From Clytia hemisphaerica (Eukaryota; Cnidaria; Hydrozoa; Leptothecata; Clytiidae), in NCBI GenBank assembly GCA_902728285.1, contig CACVBU010001147.1, positions 128,443-192,442 of the forward strand: a stretch of 64,000 nucleotides of DNA, written 5' to 3'. The notes below the pieces were generated by a model that was given only the letters and a program-made list of their open reading frames with translations, made no database searches and was not told the origin of the DNA. A program made the translations under genes and the position numbers. Position 1 is the first letter of the stretch; every line of letters starts with the position of its first letter. Positions 13,101-22,100 of the stretch are shown here, one piece after another.

Positions 13101-16100
13101 TGCAAACCTCGTCAAATTCATCAAGGTATGTAACCTATATTATTGAAGCAATTTCAGTGTTCAATTGATAACTTTTTTAACGTTGCATTTTTAAACCCTT
13201 TGCAGGTTCAGATATAATGGGCTATTCCAGAAATAGTCTGTACCCCTATGTTGAGGAGGTGTGACGTCCAGGGTGGTCTGGAAAATAAAAAATCAAGGGT
13301 GATCTGGTTTTTTGAATGATGAAATCCGGGGGGTCAGTAAAATCGGGGTCATTATAACGAGGTCGAAAATCCAGAGTGGTCCAAAGAAATGGGAGAAAAA
13401 AATCAAAGGGGTCCTAAAATTGGGAAAAAATCCAGGTGATCACCTTTTTAAAAAAAAATCTCAACATAGGGGGTACAATTTCTTTCTGGAATAGCCCAGT
13501 GAGTTCCAGTATACAATAAACTAATAAACAAAATATAGCTGTTTACAGATTTTGTTTAAATTATAAAGTAACACTATTATGGAAGCAAAGTGTTCTATTG
13601 TAGGGACAGAAATTATGGTGGAAACTATGTAACTTATTCGAACGGAAAAACCTTTGTACATAGAAAGACTCTCTAAATGATGTTTTGATTAATTTTATCC
13701 AGGTTTATGCTGCAAACATGACACCGGACAATCGCAACGAGTGTGCCAAAGCTACTGAACCCTTACTCGAAGCTGTCGATAGCTTAGTCACTTATGCATC
13801 CTCTCCTGAATTCGCTTCAGTTCCCGCTAAGATCAGCAAACAGGTAAGAATGCGCTGCTTTGTTTTCTTCCGTTTTGGTCTAATCCTTTTAAAATAACAT
13901 TTAAAGTTACTTGAGTAAAAACATCTTAAATCGATTTCATTCATGACATGCAGCATTTCAATGTCTTCTGGCATTACATCACGGACCCTACAGGTTGCAA
14001 GTGACGTATTGACTGATTTTACGTCACTTACAACCAATCAGCTGTAAGGTCTATGCTGTAATGTTAGAGGGACATTGCAATCTTACATCATTAACAACAA
14101 TTACCCCGACCTCAAGTGAGGAAATCGCACCTTCTTGCATCTTGGTTATTGTTTCAAACTGAGACAAGTATTGACTCTGACGTAATTTATGGGATCGTCT
14201 AGACTACTTTGATATTTCAAGGAATATCGGACAATATATTAAACCTCCGATTTCCCCCATAGGCCAAAGCAGCGCAATATCCATTGATCATGTCCGGTAA
14301 ATCTATGGTGACATCCAGTACCAACTATTTTGTTTCCGCCAAACAATTGGCCATCAACAACAAAGATCAACCTACATGGCAAATCTTTGCTCAACACTCA
14401 AGAGCTTTGGCTGATGCCATGAAAAAGATTGTTACCTGTTTGAAGTAAGTTATGTATTCTTTTCCATCTTACCCCTTCAGCACTGTCTTGTAACTCAGAG
14501 AAATCAGGCAATAAAAACTCAGGTCAGCAAAAAACTCAACAAATTCGCATCGTGTGAGCTTAAAATATCTTCTTACAAAATGTAAACACGTTACATTCCA
14601 CGATTATCAGGGCGCCAAATGAACTAATTATTATAATGATATAGTTGAGAGTTGCCTACCGCCAAACACATTTAATAAAAATCTAAATGAAAAAACTGCG
14701 TATATCTTGTGAGGCCGGAAATTGTCACAGCTCCGGGTTCCATTTTATGGCACAGCCAAAACTCCAATTTTTTTTCCCATTCTATGATATACCATATATT
14801 CTTGAAATTACAAACTTTTTTTAAATATAAGTCAAAAATCAAGTTTTACACTACCTACAAAAATAAGTCTTGTCTCGCGTGTACTTATCATTCAAATTAT
14901 ACTCATGGGTTTGAAGTCATGTTTTCAATGCATAACTTTCTCTTCCCGCAGAGAGAACGCTCCAGGACAACAAGAATGCGACCAAGCCGGTGATATGATC
15001 AACAGAGCCATCAATAAAATCGATCAAGCTTCACTGGCAGCTATTAGCAATAACTTGAAACCAACAACCGAAGGATCACTGAAGGTATCTAAAGGAACTA
15101 CCACTTTTTGGGGGGATTCGACATAGAAAATTATGACAGCTATGGAATTTCTTACTAAATTTGTTTTTCTACACATAGTTATTAGCCAATATTATGATTT
15201 AAATTTCTAGTCGTTATGTCGATTTAAAGAATGCCTTATGTTCACCACACCTTCGAAACTATGTCCGCTATAATGTACTACATTTTAAATGAAGAGGGAA
15301 ACAGGTCTCGAGATTGACGAAATAAAAACGGTCATGCAAGATCGGGTATTGTAGAAGGAGGGCTTCGCAAATTTTCCGATGTAAGTCCAAAGATGATCAT
15401 GATGACATTTTTCAATATTTCGTAGGGTCTTGAAGAGAAGATGATGTTGACTTGCGATCAATTGAAAGAAAGTGTTCCCAACACTGTCGAATATGCCAAA
15501 GGATCTCCTGAACGCATTGGCCATGCTGTATGTATTTTATATCATTATATTTATACTGTTTATTAAGTAATCATTAGGGTCTTCTTTTGTAATTCTATTT
15601 ATTTTCGTTCCTGGAAGCCTTGGTTATCAATATTTTGACTGATCTGGCCAGGGAGGGGGCTCTGTTGCAGGATACTAACTCGATTAGGAAAATTTGTCTT
15701 AGGCACCATCACTCCTATTTTAGAACCTGGAAAAAACTGGAAAAAAAGAAACCCCCATTACCCTACTTAGAGGCCAGTTGCCAACCAAAAAAATATAGGT
15801 ATATCACCCTGGTAAAATCCCTAATACCCGAAAGGGGGGTACATACACCCCCTGATTTAGCCTTAGCTTTCACACTTGTGATAATTCGTTTTCAGGTTAT
15901 CACACTGGCGAATCTTGCCGATCCATTGGCCGATTCTGCTATTGGATTCGCCTCCAAACTTCCAGGAGGCTCACAAAAACAAACCGAATTGCTTGACGGC
16001 GCTAAAACCGTTTGTGAGTCGGCGGCTGCTTTAGTTTACGCCACCAAAGATGCGGGCGGCAATCCAAAGGCGGTTAACCACCACCCAGCTGTTGAAGAGT

Positions 16101-19100
16101 CGGCTGAAGATCTTGTGGAAGCCATCAAAGATTTGACTCAACAGTTAGAGGAAGCCGCTGGAGAAACTGGAGCCGTTACTGCTCTCGTTAACTCTATCAA
16201 TAAAGCACGATCCGCTGTAGGTTTCTTCATCATTAACAGAGTTTTTTTAAATACATATAGTCGACTCTCTCTAATTTGATCTTCAAAAATTTTCTTCAAA
16301 TTAGAGAGAGTAATTTAAACCCACTTCCAACTGAAAAGACCATTTTTTTAGTTCGAATTACAGAAAGACTCGAGTAATAGAGGTTCGAATTAGAGTGAGT
16401 TGACTGTAATACATATCATAGAGTAGGTCCATGCCAGCTTAAGATTAAATCAACTCCTTGATTTCTAGTGAAGGATCAAGTTTTATTTACAGATTGAACC
16501 TACAATTAAGACAAGTCCATAGAGTAATCTTTCAAGACAAAGTTTAGGCCGGCATTGACCTTGGTCAAAATACTAATAGCGCTGTGTTTGTGCTTACTCA
16601 AATCGATAAAAAAATAGATAATTATAAATTTATCAACTATTTCCATTGTAGATCACAGTCACAGTTGGTGATTACAGAGACAAAGGGAAATCACCAGAAG
16701 ACTCCAACGCTTCGTTCGTCGAACACCAAGGACACATGGTCAAACATCTCAAAAACATTGCACGACATTCTCAAGATATGGTCGGAAAATCCAACACCAA
16801 ACCCAAAGAATTGGGAGGCATTGCTCAAGTTTTGGTAAAAGATTATAACATGTTGACAGACGATACCAAGAAAGCTATCCGATGCAGTAACCAACCTGAG
16901 GTATGTCACCATCATCTTAACGAAATTAATACTTAAATCCCTAATTCATACCAAATAAGAAGAAATTTCAAATGACACAATGTTTTGTCTGAATGAGTTT
17001 GAAATCAAGTCTTTCGGATCCGATGGTTTTCATTCCTACATAAAAAGATTGATTTTGGATTTTGCGTAACAAATGAAACTGTGCTGTACATTAGAATTTA
17101 CATAACTAAATTTATTTCTCTAAGATTGGAGAACGTCTTCAAGTCAGTGTCGATTCTCTTGGATCATCGTGCGTCAACTTGGTGGTCGCTGCTGGAAACG
17201 TTCAATCGTCACCAAACGATTCTTATGCCAAGAAAGACCTCTCTGACAAAGCCAAGACTGTTAACGAAAATGTAAGATTGTGGTTTCCCTTCAAAACGCT
17301 TTCTTTGGCTTGATCTGCATACCTTTGTTTCCGGGTTGGGTTAGAGCGTATTGACGCTATGACGGCTAACTGAAATGTCTTATGGAGAGACTTCATGGGG
17401 ATCTCTCCTACAGACTCTCGCTTATTCGTAGTTTTATTATTCGAATCTTTTTCAATTCGAACTTCTTTCTAGTCCCCGTCAAGGAGAAACCTTCTTGATA
17501 TACGTTCTATAATTCGAATCTCTCTGTAATTCAAGCAAATTAGATTCCCCGTTCGAGTTCGAATTAGTGAGAGGCAACTGTATTTAGTTTAGTGTTAGAT
17601 TTCTTAAATTTATCATGTATTACTTATCGTTGATTTTTTAAATTTCAGGTATCATACGTGCTAGCCACTTTACAAGCAGGATCTGTCGGTACCCAAGAGT
17701 GTATCAACGCAATGAGCACTTTACAAGGTATTATCGGTGACTTGGAAACTACCGTTATGTTCGCCGAAGCTGGAACACTAAACCCCGAAACACCCGGAGA
17801 AACTTTCGGTGATCACCGTGAAAGCATTCTCAAAACAGCCAAGAATTTGGTCGAAGATACGAAATCTCTTGTCGTGGCCGCACAAGGAAGTCAAGAACAG
17901 TTGGCCTCTGCTGCTCAGAATGTCTTGGGAAGTATGACCAAGTTGGTTGATTACGTCAAACTTGGTGCTGCAGCTCTTGGTTCAGAAGACAACGAAGCTC
18001 AAGTGAGATTCTGATTTATTTCATTTATTTTGTTCAGGTCCAGATGATCTTTTGTTCATTTAGTCTGCTCAAATAGTTTACTTTTTACTATTTGCGAAGC
18101 TAAAATACATGAAACCTATGACGTGAATTGCCTAAGTTTCCGAAGTCGATTAAGGAACTAAGAAAGCCATTGACCCTCAAAAGGATTGGGATAAATTTAT
18201 TAGGATTAAAGTAAATCCATCGTATCGTGGTTGCCACCAATTTTAGTTTTAAGTAGTATATCCAGTGACAAACGGCCTGTGCGTAGTTTGGGTGCTTCCG
18301 TATAAAACATTACGTCATGAATATTATGAATCGATAAAGAACCTGATCTTAACTTAATCAAACTCTCCACCATCTCTCCACTCCCCATCCAGGTTATGTT
18401 GCTGATGTCAGCAAAAGATGTTGCCACCGCACTGACCGATTTGATCGACTCCACCAAGAACGCTTCTGGAAAACCTCCAAATGATCCAGCAATGGAAACA
18501 CTTAAAGTCTCTGCTAAGGTATACACTTCGTTTGTTTTGTTAACACTTATCAATTGACGATTTTATGTTTTAGCCAAATATCAGGATTTTTAACTAAATG
18601 TTTTCCGCGGTGACAGTAATACTTAATGGAGATTATAAGAAAGTCAATGTCACTGAACTCTACTAGCTAGCGTCAATACCTAATAATGGACATCAAATAT
18701 CTATTTCGGGAAAAAGAGAGGATGTGCAAATACCATTTAACTTGCGTGAGGTCTCTTTCTAACGGAACTTCTCGGCAAGAATTAACTTCCAGTGTTTTTT
18801 CTCAAACATTTCTGTCCATTTTATCTTTAAATGTTTCTTTTTTTCTTGTAGACGATGGTGACTAGTGTCTCGTCACTCTTGAAGACCGTACGAAGTGTTG
18901 AAGACGAAGCATCGAGAGGAGTTCGTGCTATTGAATCCACCGTTGATGCCGTCAAACAAGCTGTCCTCGTAAGTGCTTCACTTCTCGTGTTTACAGATTG
19001 TCAGCTTTACTTCAAAAATCTTTTAAACAGCTCCTCCGTCTCAGTGAAGTTTAAAGAGAAATTTTTTATGCTCAAAATTACGTGAAATCCTGCAAAATTT

Positions 19101-22100
19101 GAAGAATATCGGACAATTCGCTTGCTACATGTCACTCTCTAACACCAAGAAATTGGCTTGGCCACTGTAGTAACAGGTGCCTAGGAAAGGATCTAAAAGG
19201 CAGGATCAAAAGCTTGTCGATTCCCTGGTTTCACTTTCAAATTCTTTTCTTCGATAGAATCTTCAAGTTGGTGAACCAGACAAAGGTGCTTCGCCAGAAG
19301 AATTGATCCGAGCAACCAAAGGTGTCACCTTGGCAACCGCCAAAGCCGTTTCTGCCGGCAACAGTGGCAAACAAGAAGATGTCGTGCAAGCCGCCAACAT
19401 TGGGCGTCGATATTGCACGGAACTTCTTGTCGTTGTCAAGGTTAGTGTAAATTTGATGACACTGCAAAATGATACTTTTAGGAAACCACCGATGAAGTTT
19501 TCAGATCTTAATCGCATGCTTTATAAAGAGTACGAATTTCTAAGTCTTCTTTGATTTTTCTCATTCTTCTCTAGTAAGCGTATTAAGTTTGCTCATTCGC
19601 AAATTTGTGGGCAGGGCGTTAAGAAACTAGTTTTAGAGTCCGGCATTTCTGGCTAGAATATTTATTTGTCAAAAGGAAAATAGTGCTTCCTTCAAGCTAT
19701 CGACTGTTTTTGTCACGTTGATACGTTGAGTACAATCTCCTTAAAGGGAGAAATATAGCCAAACGTGGATCTCGTGATGCAAGCCACCATTAACTAATTT
19801 ACAGTACGAATATCAATGAGTTGATGAACTTAAACTTATTTATTTATAGTTATTTAGTTTAGTTTATTTTAGTTAAACTTATTTAGTGGTCAAGCAGTAA
19901 GTACAAGACACCATGCCGATTAGTACCGTGGTGTGCCATGTGAATTGGATGAAATCACTTAGTACTCGGATGTACTAAGCAGTTAGTAGGCATAGTGTCT
20001 TGTACTAACTGCTTGACCCCCCCCCTGGTTATAGTGACAATTTACAAAACCTTTATTTCCCAACCTACTTAGGCTGCTGCATTCAACGCCGAATCGGAAT
20101 CGATCAAGGTTGCGACGATCGTGAAAGGGCGTGACGCAGCACAAGCGTATTGTGAAGTACTCGATCACGTGGCTTCAGTCATTGTCCATCCCACACCACA
20201 GAAGAAACAACATTTGACCGTGTTGTCCAAAAAAGTCGCTCACTCTGTTGGTGAACTGGTCAAATCAGCTGAAGATCTTAAAGGTTTGTCATCAGTTCAA
20301 AATCCCACAATTCTTTTTAACAGGGAATTGACTAGAATAGACTTCAAAACAAGAACTTCGTAAACTCGGAATGGATTGTGAGTCTTAAAATCAACAGGGA
20401 AATTTCGTTTGGTTCTCTCCATTTTACCATCTTTTAAACGCCCTTTTTACTCCTATAACGGGCATCATTTTGGTAATTAAGAGCAACTTCTAGTGAATAG
20501 TACCTTAAGGGAAGAAATTTTTGCGGGAAGAAATTTTCTCGGAATTTAATTTCGCGGTTTTTCGACAAAATCCCCGAAATTAAATCCGCGAAACACGAAT
20601 ACCTATAAAATTGGTCTTTTTTGGGCAAAATAGGACATGTTTGAAACAAAAAATCCTCTTAACCATGAAATTAGATTCCGCGAAACTTTCGAATTTTGAG
20701 CTGTGAACCGCGAAAATTTCTTTCCGCGAAGATTTCTTTCCTTAAGGTAGACTACATAGATTTTGTTTATTTCTGGAGCAAAACGTCTATAGCCGGAAGT
20801 CAATCTTTCTTCCCCATTCGTTTCAGGTTCAGATTGGGTGAACCCAGAAGATCCAAACGTGATTGCAGAGAACGAGTTATTGGGTGCCGCTGCATCCATC
20901 GAAGCCGCCGCAAGGAAATTGGCTGAACTTAAACCACGTGCTAGACCTAAGGTAAATACGGATGTTATATTTGAAGTATTATTTGATCTCATTTAAAGGA
21001 CATACATTCTTTTTTATTTATAAGAGCAATTTTATAAGGACGCCTGCCTCAGATTTAGGCCCTCAGAACGATAGCTCTATTGTTTTGAACAATATAAACT
21101 TAAGAACAAATTTTACTTATGAAAAAGCGTATACTTCTACAAATTAATGCTCGGAACAGATTAAGGAATTCTGTATTATAAAAACGCAGGACCTATCTCT
21201 GACAATCGCAACTTTATCCAATCGGGCGTATTTAATTTATAAATCATAAACCAATCTCAATCAGAAAGGATTTTCTTCAAATAATCGCTCGATAATCCGA
21301 TTATCGCCAATTGACCTTTCTATAAACCTTTTTTGTCAATTCAACATCTCTGTTATGACACAAGTCAATGAGAATAAACGCTTTTTTACAAGAACCATTT
21401 CATAAGAACACTGAGAATCTGAAAATCGGCCAAAACCTAAGAACAAAGTTAAGAACAATCTGATTCAAAGATTTCCGAAATCACCTAGACCGTCCTGATT
21501 TATTTTGTTTTTTAACTTAAGAAACTCAGTGTTTCAAGAACATCTTAAGAACATTTTAAGCCCGAAATTTTCAACAAATTAAGAACAGGCCAGCTTTAGT
21601 CAGAAGTAAGCGGTTCTCATAAAAAGAAGCGTGTATTATGAAATCTGTTTTTTCGTGATCATCCGTCCTGAGCGCATATTTTGTTACGCAATTTCATATT
21701 AATTCAAACCTTCCGTGTCTTGTTTTGAATGAAAAGACACTATCTAAAGGCCACTGGCACACTCCATAGAACCTCTATCAGAATGTTTGTAAACTTTCTA
21801 CAATACCTTCCCAAAAATCTAAAAGGTTTTTGTTCACTTTTATGGAACTCAGAGCAAACAATCCTGTTAAGTTCAACTTTTGGCCACAACATTAAAAAAG
21901 CGCTACAGTAGAAATTTGAATTCAAATCTGAACTTTTCGGAGAAGGTCGATGAAGAGTTTTATAAAAATGATTCGATCTGTTGAACACTGCTCCGTAATT
22001 CACTTCACAAGCAAAAAGCAACGAAAAGAATGTTTCCTATACACTTTTTATGTTCCTTCGGGCGATGACCAAATGGTGTCAAACTTCAAAAGCTATCTGT